From positions 1 through 37,193 of the forward strand of contig NZ_JAUKFY010000031.1 of NCBI RefSeq assembly GCF_030489605.1: a stretch of 37,193 nucleotides of DNA, given 5' to 3'. The position numbers were made by a program, and so were the translations under genes. Shown in pieces: positions 22,471 through 31,725 of this stretch. Source of the DNA: Brevibacillus laterosporus. Its GTDB lineage: Bacteria > Bacillota > Bacilli > Brevibacillales > Brevibacillaceae. How positions within the stretch are numbered: position 1 is the first letter of the stretch; each line of letters starts with the position of its first letter. The notes under the pieces are model-generated. The model saw only the letters and a program-made list of their open reading frames with translations. It had not been told where the DNA came from and did not search any database.

Positions 22471-25400
22471 TTACGACTTCGCTACCGCAATAGCTGCTTG
22501 TTGTTTTTTTAGCCGTTTTTGTTCTTTCTTGTGTTTACGTTTAGAAGACCAATCATCGAACCAAGTATACACGACTGGAATCAACACAAGGGTAATGAGG
22601 GTAGCAAAGCTTAATCCGAAAATAACTGTGATCGCCATCGGAGCTTGAGATTCACTACCCGAGCCTGTAGCAAAAGCTAATGGGCCAATTGCTAGAATGG
22701 TAGTCAATGTCGTCATGAGAATGGGACGCAAGCGTACAGGTCCTGCTTCCAAAATCGCATCCTTCACACTCGTACCTTTGTCTCGTAATTGATTTGCATA
22801 ATCAATTAATACGATGGCGTTATTGACGACCAAACCAATCAGCAGAATATATCCAATAAACACAGACACACTGATCGAGGTATTGGTAAACAACAGGCCA
22901 AGCATAACCCCTGCAAAGGTAGGCGGGATAGAGAACATGATAATAAACGGTGTATATAAGGATTCAAATTGAGCCGCCATTACCATATAAAGTAGAACGA
23001 CTGACAAAATAACAGCCAATCCAAGACTACTAAAGGACTCCATCATATCTTTACTCTCTCCGCCGTACTCAATTTTATAGCCATCCGGCAGAGAGAGCTT
23101 GTCTAGCTTCGTTTGTACATCCGTAGTGACGGAGTTCAAATCACGTCCTGCTAAATCACCTGTAATTTTTACTTCACGAGTCTGATTCGAGCGATTAATC
23201 GTTAGCGGTGCTTCAACCTTCGTAACCTCTGCAACGGAAGACAGCGCTACCTGCGCGCCACCTGGTGCAGTCATGCGCAAGCTATTCAAGTAATTCGTAT
23301 CTTCCTGATACTGTTCAGGCCATTTTAATTGCACATTGATCTCATCATCGCCTGTGCGGTATTTTGTCACCGTCTGTCCATTAAATGCTGTACCCACAGC
23401 CGTTAAAATCTGTCCAGAGCTCAGCCCGTACATACTTGCTTTCTCTGCATCGATTTTTACTTCAAATTCATGCTGCGTATCATCTAAGGTGGTCACCACA
23501 TTGCTGGTTCCCGGGACGCTGATTACCTCTTGTTTAATAATCCCGCTCACATCTTTTAGAACCTCGATATCATCACCGCGTAAGGTAATCTGTAAAGGCG
23601 AGCCTGTGGACATACCAGCAGACTGTTCTTTCACCTTAATTTCAGCACCCGCGATCGATGCTACCTGCTTACGCAAATCTGCCATTATCTCCTGAGTGGA
23701 GCGCTTGCGATCCTTTACGTCGACCAGTTTTAGATCAACCGTTGCTTTGTTAGACGTAGAGGTGGCTACGGCCGCTGAACCACCGCTACCAATCGAGGTG
23801 CTCAGGATATCCAGCTCCGGTACCTGCGCCGCTATCTTTTCCACTTGTTGGGCTACCTTCTTGGTTTCTTCCAAAACAGTACCGTTAGGCATCTTAATAT
23901 CAATCGTGACTTGTCCCTGATCCATCGATGGCATAAATTCTGCTCCAACCAACGGTGTCAGCGCTATAGAGCCTATCATCATCGCAACAGTAACAATCGC
24001 TACCGTTTTACGGTGATTCAGGGAAAAATCTAACAGCCTTTTATAGCCTTTTTCTACCTTGTGAAATCCAATATTGAACCAGATCACCGGGTTGATTCCG
24101 CGATATCCTTCCCGTTTGTTATGTTCCGGTACTTTTTTGAGTATCCGTGAGCTTAACATTGGCACTAGGATAATGGAAAAGACTAAAGCGGCAATGTGAG
24201 AATACACAACAGTTAGAGCTAGGGGTCTAAAAATTTCTGCTGCAATACCGTCAACCAGCGCAATTGGCAGGAATACACATATTTGCGCCAAAGCAGAAGC
24301 CATTACAGCAGTACCCACTTCCTTGGAACCATCTAACGCAGCTTCTACCATGCCTTTCCCTTTTTCCCTTTGACGGAAAATGTTCTCCAGCATTACGACC
24401 GCGAAGTCAACCAATGAACCTAGTCCGAGCGTCAACCCTGATAGGGAAATTAGATTGATCGTTTGACCTGTCGCATACATCAGCAAGAAGGTGGAGATGA
24501 TCGAGATGGGTAGCACGATGATCGCAACAATCATCGATTGGAAGCTGCCTAAAAAGAAGAACAAAATAATAATCCCAAACAATCCACCGAACAAGGCATG
24601 CTCTGCTGTGGTGTAGATTGAATCTTTAATAAACGTGGACGAATCCAGCGTAGTTGTTAGTTTTAAATGGGAAGGTAAGGTCTCCTCAATCTCTTTCATT
24701 TCCTGACTGACAGCATCTGCTACCTGAATGGTATTTCCACCAGATGCTTTTGTAATGGTAATGCCTAAGCTTGGTTTACCATTAACGTAACTGAACTGAT
24801 TGATTTTCGCTGTTGTATCATTGATGGTAGCAATATCTTGCAGGCGAAGGGAGCCATTCCCCATGCGGATAGGTGTTAATCCGATTTTAGCCACACTATC
24901 GTACTCACCCTGAACTCGAATATTGTATTTGCCATCTCCTTCGCGTACGGCACCACCTGAACCGGACAGGTTGTTGCTGGCAATCGCCTGCTGAATTTGG
25001 TCGATGGTCAATCCATACGACGACATTTTAGCAGGGTCGAGCACCACGTCCACCACGCGATCCTGACCACCGACCAGATTTACTCCAGCCACACCATCAA
25101 TTCTTTCTAAGCGGTTTTGAATGGAGTCCTCTGCAACCTTCTTCAATTGGTTGACATCATCCTCGCCTGTTAAAGCAAATGTCATAATCGGCATGCTATT
25201 TGGATCAATCCGCAGAACCTGTGGAGATTTCGCTGAGGATGGGAGCAGCTGTCGCACTCGATCCACCTTCTCCCGCAATTCCAAAGTAGCTTGATCCAAA
25301 TCGGTCCCCCAGTTAAAGCTGAGAATAACCTGTGATGCTCCTTGAATCGAAATAGATGATACTTCCTTTAAATTGGCAACCGTCCCCACTGCACTTTCTA

Positions 25401-25599
25401 TCGGTTTTGTTACCAGCTTCTCCACCTCGCCAGGCGCCGCGCCATCTACAGAAGTAACAACAACTGCAACTGGAAAATTCAGCTCTGGATACAAATCAAT
25501 AGCCAATTTTGGCAGAGAAACGATTCCAAAAATCATGACTGCAAGGGTCAACATGATAATGAGAACAGGTCTCTTGACCGACACTTCAGATATATTCAC
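22471..25599 (-). CDS. RND-family multidrug efflux pump (HAE1/SwrC-like)
   Basis: A 1042-residue inner-membrane pump of the AcrB/SwrC family, with twelve expected helices: one at residues 12-30, six around 335-480, one near 535 and four around 860-1015. The two large extracellular loops carry porter domains (for example GAAPGEVEKLVTKPIESAVG in loop 1). The TM4 region has GSLVDFAVVMLEN: Asp398 is present, but the second Asp of AcrB (VDD) is Phe399. GRIGIINLL-type loops are absent, while GYILLIGLVVNNAIVLIDYA marks TM10. It lies between the MarR gene and its adaptor with gaps of 22 and 25 nt, an operon. The substrate may be a lipopeptide or drug, by analogy with SwrC. Confidence 0.93.
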   Translation of the reverse strand: MNISEVSVKRPVLIIMLTLAVMIFGIVSLPKLAIDLYPELNFPVAVVVTSVDGAAPGEVEKLVTKPIESAVGTVANLKEVSSISIQGASQVILSFNWGTDLDQATLELREKVDRVRQLLPSSAKSPQVLRIDPNSMPIMTFALTGEDDVNQLKKVAEDSIQNRLERIDGVAGVNLVGGQDRVVDVVLDPAKMSSYGLTIDQIQQAIASNNLSGSGGAVREGDGKYNIRVQGEYDSVAKIGLTPIRMGNGSLRLQDIATINDTTAKINQFSYVNGKPSLGITITKASGGNTIQVADAVSQEMKEIEETLPSHLKLTTTLDSSTFIKDSIYTTAEHALFGGLFGIIILFFFLGSFQSMIVAIIVLPISIISTFLLMYATGQTINLISLSGLTLGLGSLVDFAVVMLENIFRQREKGKGMVEAALDGSKEVGTAVMASALAQICVFLPIALVDGIAAEIFRPLALTVVYSHIAALVFSIILVPMLSSRILKKVPEHNKREGYRGINPVIWFNIGFHKVEKGYKRLLDFSLNHRKTVAIVTVAMMIGSIALTPLVGAEFMPSMDQGQVTIDIKMPNGTVLEETKKVAQQVEKIAAQVPELDILSTSIGSGGSAAVATSTSNKATVDLKLVDVKDRKRSTQEIMADLRKQVASIAGAEIKVKEQSAGMSTGSPLQITLRGDDIEVLKDVSGIIKQEVISVPGTSNVVTTLDDTQHEFEVKIDAEKASMYGLSSGQILTAVGTAFNGQTVTKYRTGDDEINVQLKWPEQYQEDTNYLNSLRMTAPGGAQVALSSVAEVTKVEAPLTINRSNQTREVKITGDLAGRDLNSVTTDVQTKLDKLSLPDGYKIEYGGESKDMMESFSSLGLAVILSVVLLYMVMAAQFESLYTPFIIMFSIPPTFAGVMLGLLFTNTSISVSVFIGYILLIGLVVNNAIVLIDYANQLRDKGTSVKDAILEAGPVRLRPILMTTLTTILAIGPLAFATGSGSESQAPMAITVIFGLSFATLITLVLIPVVYTWFDDWSSKRKHKKEQKRLKKQQAAIAVAKS

Positions 25600-25621
25600 T
25601 CTTTTTCACCTCACCAATGTC

Positions 25622-26038
25622 TTAACTAGTTATTCGTTTTTTGGTTGTATACATTTCTTGCAAGACATGGAGGGATGAAATCATCTGAGTCGTCTGTTGC
25701 TCAAACGTCTCCATTTCTGCTTGGCGTCCTGCGAATTCATTCGCATGATCAAATCGCGGGGACATCGCAACCCAAACCAATCGTTTATCCTTTTTATCCT
25801 TGAGCCTTATGACGATGTTATCTCGTTCTAGGCGATCAATTAATCCAGATACCGTACTGTACGAAAGACTAACAGCCTTGCTGATTTCCCCAATTGTTTT
25901 CGGGTCGTGCACAATTTGCTCCAGAATCAGCACTTGCTGCCAGGTGATATCTTTGCTTTCTAATTCTTCACGTGTGATCCATGTAAAAAGGGCACTCGCT
26001 TCTTTGAGAAGTTTCGCCATGGTAATCAACTCTTCCAT
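25622..26038 (-). CDS. MarR-family repressor of the efflux operon
   Basis: A 138-residue winged-helix regulator. The core is ITWQQVLILEQIVHDPKTIG, then the recognition helix SLSYSTVSGLIDRLERDNIV and the wing RLKDKKDKRLVWVAMSP. The C-terminal helix carries the dimer contacts. The start ATG at 26038 has AGGAGGT about 8 nt upstream; the in-frame GTG above it overlaps that site. As the first gene of the efflux operon, it probably represses its own promoter until a ligand binds. A plausible operator in 26048-26140 was not identified. Confidence 0.9.
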   Translation of the reverse strand: MEELITMAKLLKEASALFTWITREELESKDITWQQVLILEQIVHDPKTIGEISKAVSLSYSTVSGLIDRLERDNIVIRLKDKKDKRLVWVAMSPRFDHANEFAGRQAEMETFEQQTTQMISSLHVLQEMYTTKKRITS

Positions 26039-26157
26039 CCAAGCCACCTCCTGCCGTTGATCAATTGTTCGCGATACGAAATGTCACAGGTTTCATTGTA
26101 GCGGCAAGTTGAAATAGGTAAATCTATCGAGGGATGGAAAACCGTAGCACTGGCTCG

Positions 26158-26212
26158 TCTATCTAGAGATAGATGACACCCCGTGCTACAATAGAATGTG
26201 AACAAACGGATC
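26158..26212 (+). repeat. inverted-repeat element, copy 1, upstream of the kinase gene
   Basis: TCTATCT-AG-AGATAGA (26158-26173) is followed by TGACA and, further on, AGAATGTGA. The same arrangement recurs at 28163-28217 just after the regulator gene. Position before the kinase gene suggests a binding site for the cognate NarL-type regulator; this is inferred. Confidence 0.65.
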
Positions 26213-26241
26213 GAAAAATTTGAAGAAGGGTGGGCTAATCC

Positions 26242-27438
26242 TTGATTGATAACATAACAAAGGCCCTTCGCAAACGACTCTTACTGGTCTGGTTCTTAGC
26301 CTTATCTCTTTTGACATGGCTACCAAACTCCTATAATCATGAATCACCTATACAATTTGTGTTTTCCGTCTTACTGTTTTGTGGGTATCTGATTTTATTT
26401 TGGACCTCCTCTATTCAACTTCCCTCCATTAAAATGACTGTCATTCTTTTACTAGTCGGGGGCGTTACCCTATTTAAAGGCATTTATCTGGGGCCAGAGG
26501 GGTTTGGCATGATCATCCTGCTCGGGATTATCATCGGTCTGCGCATTGATAAAAAATATTCGTTACCGTTAGCCACCTTTTTTGGAGTGGTTACCTGTGT
26601 ATTACTCATCTGGAAAACTCATAGCTACACCACACATGTTGCTCCATTTTTACTTTCTTTTATTGGGTGCTATCTGGGTGCACGCGGGTATCGTTCCCAT
26701 CATGAAGCGTATCAATTAAATCAACAGCATTTAAAGGAACTGCAAATCGCACATACAAAACTGCAGGATGCACATAATGAATTGCAGGAAATGACTGTAA
26801 ATACATTGCAAGTAGCTGTGTTGGAGGAGCGAAATCGGATCGCGCGTGATATCCATGACTCGTTAGGTCACAGTCTTACCTCTCTTATCGTGCAGCTACA
26901 TGCACTTACCTATATGTTAAAGTCCGGCCCAAATGATGCACAGATGGCGGTCAACAATATGCTGGATGTAGCAAAACAAAGCTTGGAGGATATCCGCGGC
27001 TCTGTTCATACCCTTGCAGTCGACAAGCGGACGTTTGGCTTAACGCCATTACAAGCTCTTTTGTCACAAACAGAGAAAAATACGGACCTGTCCTGTACCT
27101 TTGTAACGAATGAGGAAGAGATAGATTTAACAAACGAGGTAACGATTGTTTTTTATCGAATTCTCCAAGAAGCTATTACGAATACATTGCGTCATTCCAA
27201 TGCCACCGCCATGTGGGTGGAAATTAGGAAGCTGGCTGATTCCATCGTTTTAGCTATTCACGACAACGGCCAGAATCGTTCTCAGGAAGGGGTTAAACCT
27301 GGTTTTGGTTTATCTGGCATGAGGGAACGCATCACGAATTTAAACGGAACGCTGAAATATCAGATGAGGGAACCGTTTGGCTTTGAAATTACTGCAACAA
27401 TTCCTTACCATCATTCATCTTTAGAAGGGAACACATAG
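26242..27438 (+). CDS. NarL-system sensor histidine kinase (HisKA_3, DesK-like layout)
   Basis: A 398-residue kinase starting at TTG with AAGGGTGG about 7 nt upstream. Four to six hydrophobic segments lie between residues 12 and 150 without a large extracellular domain, so sensing is probably within the membrane, as in DesK/LiaS-type kinases. A coiled coil (155-190) leads to the HisKA_3 motif RNRIARDIHDSLGHSL, with phospho-acceptor His205. The ATPase has LQEAITNTLRHSNA, IHDNGQ and GFGLSGMRERI. It is 5 nt from the regulator gene and divergent from the efflux operon, so control of that pump or of membrane stress is possible but not shown. Confidence 0.92.
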   Translation: MIDNITKALRKRLLLVWFLALSLLTWLPNSYNHESPIQFVFSVLLFCGYLILFWTSSIQLPSIKMTVILLLVGGVTLFKGIYLGPEGFGMIILLGIIIGLRIDKKYSLPLATFFGVVTCVLLIWKTHSYTTHVAPFLLSFIGCYLGARGYRSHHEAYQLNQQHLKELQIAHTKLQDAHNELQEMTVNTLQVAVLEERNRIARDIHDSLGHSLTSLIVQLHALTYMLKSGPNDAQMAVNNMLDVAKQSLEDIRGSVHTLAVDKRTFGLTPLQALLSQTEKNTDLSCTFVTNEEEIDLTNEVTIVFYRILQEAITNTLRHSNATAMWVEIRKLADSIVLAIHDNGQNRSQEGVKPGFGLSGMRERITNLNGTLKYQMREPFGFEITATIPYHHSSLEGNT

Positions 27439-27443
27439 CTGCT

Positions 27444-28160
27444 ATGGTAGATCATAAACATCAAAAGATTCGAGTCATGCTGGCAGACGATCAAAAGATG
27501 ATCAGACAGGGTCTTGGGTATGTCATTAATGTTCAGGAGGATATGGAGGTTACCGGCGAAGCGGCGGATGGTGAAGAGATCATCAATCTAGCTTGCGAGC
27601 TGAGGCCTGATGTCATTCTCATGGATGTACAAATGCCCAAGTGTACAGGTATTGAAGCAACACGCGAAATTGTAAAACATGTACCTAAAGTGAAGGTTCT
27701 CATATTAACGACATTCGATAACCATGATTATGTTGTGGATGGCATTCTAGCAGGTGCGGTTGGTTATATGCTAAAGGATGCTGATTCTCAGGAGATGCTA
27801 GACTTAATTCGCCGCGCTTACAATGGAGAAGCTTCTTTTCACACAGCGACGGCTGCTAAGGCATTGGCAGAGGTATTAAAGAAACAAAAATCGGAAACGA
27901 CCGACACACCTGATGCCGACAAGCCGCAGGAAGCTTATCCGCAAGAGCCTAATCTCGTGCTGCTGGATGAACTTACAGAACGCGAACAGGATGTGTTGCA
28001 GCAATTAGCGTTTGGCTTTCGCAACGATCAAATTGCTCAAAATCTCTTTATCTCGGAAGGCACGGTTAAATCACATGTCCATCGAATTTTACAAAAGCTA
28101 AATGTCGATGATCGGACACAGGCAGTAGTCCTAGCGCTACGGCATAAATTGGTAAAGTAA
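27444..28160 (+). CDS. NarL/FixJ-family response regulator
   Basis: A 238-residue regulator. The receiver has Asp15-Asp16, phospho-acceptor Asp61 in VILMDVQMPKCTGIEA, a Thr in LILTTFDN and Lys in GYMLKDADS. The C-terminal LuxR-type helix-turn-helix spans about 173-235 (LTEREQDVLQQLAFGFRNDQ, then ISEGTVKSHVHRILQKL). The linker (about 145-170) is charged and Pro/Glu-rich. It is translated with the kinase (5-nt gap) and is followed by a repeat element and a strong terminator. Inverted repeats at 26158 and 28163 are candidate binding sites. Confidence 0.94.
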   Translation: MVDHKHQKIRVMLADDQKMIRQGLGYVINVQEDMEVTGEAADGEEIINLACELRPDVILMDVQMPKCTGIEATREIVKHVPKVKVLILTTFDNHDYVVDGILAGAVGYMLKDADSQEMLDLIRRAYNGEASFHTATAAKALAEVLKKQKSETTDTPDADKPQEAYPQEPNLVLLDELTEREQDVLQQLAFGFRNDQIAQNLFISEGTVKSHVHRILQKLNVDDRTQAVVLALRHKLVK

Positions 28161-28162
28161 AT

Positions 28163-28217
28163 TCTATCTGGAGATAGATGACAAGCCCTGTATGTTAGAA
28201 ATGTGAAAAGGACAGGA
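28163..28217 (+). repeat. inverted-repeat element, copy 2, after the regulator gene
   Basis: TCTATCT-GG-AGATAGA (28163-28178) followed by TGACA, then GAAATGTGA and AGGAT, similar over about 55 bp to copy 1. It starts 3 nt after the regulator stop and precedes the terminator. Confidence 0.65.
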
Positions 28218-28242
28218 TCCGCAATGGTTCCCGTCCTTTTTT
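28206..28242 (+). terminator. terminator of the two-component operon
   Basis: AAAAGGAC/GTCCTTTT stem (28206-28213 with 28233-28240), extended by GGA/TCC pairs inside, followed by T residues. It also separates the operon from the convergent MFS gene. Confidence 0.88.
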
Positions 28243-28276
28243 ACCTGTGTAACGATTTATTTTATAACACGCCGAT

Positions 28277-29482
28277 TTACTGAATGCGTAATGCTGCTGG
28301 AGACTGCTCGACATGAGAGAGCTTCATAAGCAACACGAAGGCAATCACGATAAATCCTCCAATCATGCCAACAACTCCGGTCCATCCAAATAATGACCAA
28401 AACAAACCACCAAACGTCCCACCTAAACTTGATCCAGCATAATAGAAGAATAGGTACAAGGAGGAAGCCTGTGCTTTATCATGAGTAGCTAATCTCCCTA
28501 CCCAGCTGCTGGCGATCGAATGCCCGCCAAAAAAGCCAAATGTAAAGATTGCAATTCCCACAATTTTACTAAATAAATGGGGCTCCAATGTAAGTCCAAT
28601 GCCCCCAAACATAATAGCTAAAGACATCCACAGCATTTTAGCCCGCCCAAGTCTGTCTGCCATCTTGCCCATCCAAGTAGAGCTAAACGTACCGACTAAA
28701 TACACAATAAAAATCCAGCCAACGATTGTCTGCGACAAAGAATACGGCGGCTCAACCAACTGATAGCCGATGTAATTATATAACGTCACAAAGCTGCCCA
28801 TTAGCAAAAAGCCAAGTCCATATAAATAAAGCAAGCGATGGTCCGTACAATGGCTCCAGAGTGATTTTGCCAATGTCTTTACCTCTAATTTGCGCGGTGA
28901 AAAATGTCTGGAGGGTGGAAGCATAATCCAGAACAAAATCGTGCACAAAAGGCTCAACACACCAATTCCAATCAGAGCCACATGCCAGTTAAACAAATCA
29001 GTTAGCGTCCCTGTGATGATTCGTCCGCCCATTCCGCCAATCGAATTTCCGCTTATATACAGCCCCATTGCTACGCCTAGGCTATTTTTGTCAATTTCTT
29101 CGCCCAGATAAGCCATCGCAATAGCCGGTAACCCAGCCAGAACCATCCCGACCAGTATGCGAATACCCAGTAATATTTGGAATTGATAGCTAAACGCTGT
29201 ACACACTGCCAACAACGAAGCTCCAATCAAGGATACCATCATAATCGGTTTGCGTCCCCACGCCTCTGACAATGAACCGAGAAATAGCAAACTTATGGCT
29301 AAAGCCATCGTAGTTACAGATAAGGAAAGACTGGCCAGCGTTGGAGAAACCTGAAATTCCTTCGTAAATTCAGGCAACAAAGGCTGCGTGCAGTACAGGA
29401 TGGCAAATGTATTCAATCCTCCTGCAAACAACGCTATGTTGGTTCTGCGAAATGCGCTTGACCCTTGCTTGATATAACTCAT
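28277..29482 (-). CDS. MFS transporter (YnfM/YybF-like drug/sugar efflux type)
   Basis: A 401-residue transporter with twelve expected helices. Signature motif A-like loops are LGSLSEAWGRKPIMMVSLIG after TM2 and WMGKMADRLGRAKMLWMSL between TM8 and TM9. FLLMGSFVTLYNYIGYQLVE and GFFGGHSIASSWVGRLA are typical of the YnfM/AraJ-type branch. The ATG follows AGAGGAT. It lies 79 nt downstream of a LysR gene on the same strand, resembling B. subtilis yybE-yybF, so that regulator probably controls it. The substrate is unknown. Confidence 0.88.
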   Translation of the reverse strand: MSYIKQGSSAFRRTNIALFAGGLNTFAILYCTQPLLPEFTKEFQVSPTLASLSLSVTTMALAISLLFLGSLSEAWGRKPIMMVSLIGASLLAVCTAFSYQFQILLGIRILVGMVLAGLPAIAMAYLGEEIDKNSLGVAMGLYISGNSIGGMGGRIITGTLTDLFNWHVALIGIGVLSLLCTILFWIMLPPSRHFSPRKLEVKTLAKSLWSHCTDHRLLYLYGLGFLLMGSFVTLYNYIGYQLVEPPYSLSQTIVGWIFIVYLVGTFSSTWMGKMADRLGRAKMLWMSLAIMFGGIGLTLEPHLFSKIVGIAIFTFGFFGGHSIASSWVGRLATHDKAQASSLYLFFYYAGSSLGGTFGGLFWSLFGWTGVVGMIGGFIVIAFVLLMKLSHVEQSPAALRIQ

Positions 29483-29561
29483 GGTGTAAATCCTCTCTCT
29501 TTATTATTCAGTTAGAAAACCATACAACTTAGCTATGGGTTCGGTTGATGTCTCAAACAGA

Positions 29562-30437
29562 TTAGATATAGTGCTCCTTTACAAATGAGATGAACCTTCT
29601 TGCAACAGGAGACAAATAACGCTTTTCTTTCCATGCGAGTCCAATGGTTCGTTCACAGCCCGGATCCAGCACACGTAAGAGTGATACCTTCGATTTATCC
29701 AGCACGTTTACATCTGGAACAAGACTTACTCCCAATTTAACTGCCACCAGACCAGCTATTGTAGCAATCTCCTCTCCTTCGAAGGTGATAGTAGGAGTAA
29801 AGCCAGCTTGCTTGCAAAGCGTATCTGTCAAGGTTCGCAGACCATATCCCTGCTTGAAGGAAATAAAAGGTTCATTGGCAATCTCCTTTAGCTCGATCTG
29901 TGTCCGATTTGCCAAAGGGTGCGTCTTGGAGACAATGAGAAACAGCTCCTCTGTAATTAAAGGCTCCCAATGCACCTCGTCTATCGGCTCCAGCATGGAA
30001 AACAGGGCGATATCAATTAAACCCGTTTTGAGCTGTTCTACAATCTGATCCATGGATGCTTGATGTAAATGAAAGCTGACCTGTGGATATTGCAGACGAA
30101 ACGAACGAATAAATTCGGGTACTACTTCAATCCCTAAGGAATGTAAAAAAGCGATCTGTATCTTGCCGTGATCTGGGTTAATCAGGTCCTGAATTTCTTG
30201 CTTCCCCTCTTCTATCTCCTGAATGGCTCGCTCCACTCGCTTTAAGAATAGCTCCCCGTATTGATTCAGCACGATATTTCGCCCTTTTCGCTCAAACAAA
30301 GGCGTATTTAACTCCTCCTCCAAACGAGCAATTGCTCTGCTTAAGGCGGGTTGGGACACATTTAACAGCTCTGCCGATCGTGTAATGTGCTGTGTCTGTG
30401 CTACCTTGCGAAAATATAAAATTTGTTGCCATTCCAT
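29562..30437 (-). CDS. LysR-family transcriptional regulator
   Basis: A 291-residue LysR-type protein. Residues 1-60 form the winged helix-turn-helix (FRKVAQTQHITRSAELLNVS, then QPALSRAIARLEEELNTPLF), resembling B. subtilis YybE. The periplasmic-binding-like sensor domain (about 90-290) includes IAFLHSLGIEVVPEFIRSFR and GLVAVKLGVSLVPDV. It precedes an MFS gene on the same strand and is expected to control it. A palindrome upstream at 30517 could be its operator. Confidence 0.9.
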   Translation of the reverse strand: MEWQQILYFRKVAQTQHITRSAELLNVSQPALSRAIARLEEELNTPLFERKGRNIVLNQYGELFLKRVERAIQEIEEGKQEIQDLINPDHGKIQIAFLHSLGIEVVPEFIRSFRLQYPQVSFHLHQASMDQIVEQLKTGLIDIALFSMLEPIDEVHWEPLITEELFLIVSKTHPLANRTQIELKEIANEPFISFKQGYGLRTLTDTLCKQAGFTPTITFEGEEIATIAGLVAVKLGVSLVPDVNVLDKSKVSLLRVLDPGCERTIGLAWKEKRYLSPVARRFISFVKEHYI

Positions 30438-30690
30438 CAGCTACGTCTCCGTTTTGTTTTCTTTTGTCTTTTGTGTATCATACTTCATGTTTGTCATGAC
30501 TTCAATTTACGCATTTGCATGATATTCATGCGTTTGTGTTATGAATGAAAGGGAACATGCAAAAGTCACCGTTGTTGGTCCATGCGTTCGTGCACTTAAA
30601 ATTACTGCAGAATCAAGGTTAACGCAATAGACACACGGTCTGTCATCGCCAGCAGTGATCTGGGCAAATTTTGTCGTAAAAGAGAATAAA
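30438..30690. other. intergenic region upstream of the LysR gene
   Basis: No gene is seen. It contains a candidate LysR operator (30509-30533). The rest, about 30540-30690, shows no convincing coding frame or other signal. Confidence 0.5.
30509..30533. promoter_or_regulatory. nested palindrome, candidate LysR operator
   Basis: GCATGA-TAT-TCATGC (30517-30531) is a perfect 15-bp palindrome lying within an outer ACGCAT (30509-30514) and ATGCGT (30528-30533) pair. It is 80 bp upstream of the LysR start. Autoregulation is inferred. Confidence 0.5.
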
Positions 30691-30728
30691 AATAGACACG
30701 CTTTCTCTCATTAGAGATGAAAGGTGTC
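30685..30728 (-). terminator. terminator of the minus-strand dehydrogenase gene
   Basis: GACAC...GTGTC hairpin (30695-30699 with 30724-30728), with CTTTC/GAAAG inside, followed on the minus strand by a T-rich tract (TATTTTTATT). It lies about 90 nt after the dehydrogenase stop. Confidence 0.6.
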
Positions 30729-30818
30729 TCAATTAGCCAGTGCCCCCTCCCTTTACAAGAAAGAAGCAAGGATATTTACTCACTTGGCTTGTCCGCCACT
30801 ACAATCAAATTATTTGTT

Positions 30819-31511
30819 TTACTTTTGGTTTTGAATGACCACTTCAGATACGACTAGGCGTTGTCTTGGCTTCACATTTGCCATAATAACATCAGCAACA
30901 TCATCTGGTTCCATCAGGTGCTTCATGCGCTCTTCCGTGAAAATACCATCCCAGAATTCCGTTTTCATCCCCCCCATGTAGATGCCGACTACTTGAATAG
31001 GAGTCTCTTTTAGCTCAATGGCTAAACTCTCTGTAAACCCTCTCACACCAAATTTGCTGGCACAGTATACAGACTCATTTGCTTTTCCTACTTTGCCGGC
31101 CGTAGATACGATATTAATAATCGTTCCATAATTTTGCACTTTCATTTGCTTTACTACTGCTTGAGTACTAAAAATCGTTCCCTTTAGATTAATATCAATC
31201 ATTTGGTGAACAGCTTCCTCCGGGAGGTTTTCAGCCAAATCAAAGCTTCCTGTTCCCGCATTGTTGATCAATACATCAATTCTATTATACGTATTGAGAA
31301 TAGAGGTCATGATTTCCATAATGGCTGGTTTATTCGAAACATCGCCTTCATGGATGGAATAGCTGCCGGTCAATTGCTCAGCTATCTGCTCAAGCTTTGC
31401 CTTGGTTCGTCCAAGCAAGCAAACATGAAAGCCTTGCTCCGAGTAACGTTTCGCTAAAGAAGCACCTAACCCGCTTCCTGCCCCAGTAATCACAACAACC
31501 TGTTTGTCCAT
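30819..31511 (-). CDS. short-chain dehydrogenase/reductase
   Basis: A 230-residue classical SDR. The NAD(P) site TGAGSGLG is at 9-16, NNAG at 83-86, catalytic Ser136, Tyr149 and Lys153 (STAGKVGKANESVYCASK). Arg36 in LLGRTKAKL suggests NADPH preference. It is divergent from a second SDR of similar type, with about 215 bp between them. Its substrate cannot be read from the sequence; family members reduce keto groups of fatty acyl or polyol compounds. The gene is intact. Confidence 0.9.
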   Translation of the reverse strand: MDKQVVVITGAGSGLGASLAKRYSEQGFHVCLLGRTKAKLEQIAEQLTGSYSIHEGDVSNKPAIMEIMTSILNTYNRIDVLINNAGTGSFDLAENLPEEAVHQMIDINLKGTIFSTQAVVKQMKVQNYGTIINIVSTAGKVGKANESVYCASKFGVRGFTESLAIELKETPIQVVGIYMGGMKTEFWDGIFTEERMKHLMEPDDVADVIMANVKPRQRLVVSEVVIQNQK

Positions 31512-31659
31512 ACTTTTTCACCATTCCCTCGTACAGTTTCTATTCTTGTTCAGCCCGATTCATCTTCAAGCCTTCATGTGAAATCGTGTATAATGGGCTC
31601 ATGGATTATAGTGTATCATGCTTTTGATCCAGCTATAACAACTAGTTGCACTTACAAAA

Positions 31660-31689
31660 TTGACATAACAAAAGGCATTTTCGTATCAT
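31660..31689 (+). promoter_or_regulatory. promoter of the plus-strand dehydrogenase
   Basis: A perfect TTGACA (31660-31665), 18-bp spacer and TATCAT (31684-31689), 36 bp before the ATG. Confidence 0.7.
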
Positions 31690-31725
31690 CATTTATGCTA
31701 AGTTAAAAATAGGAGGATTGCCGAC

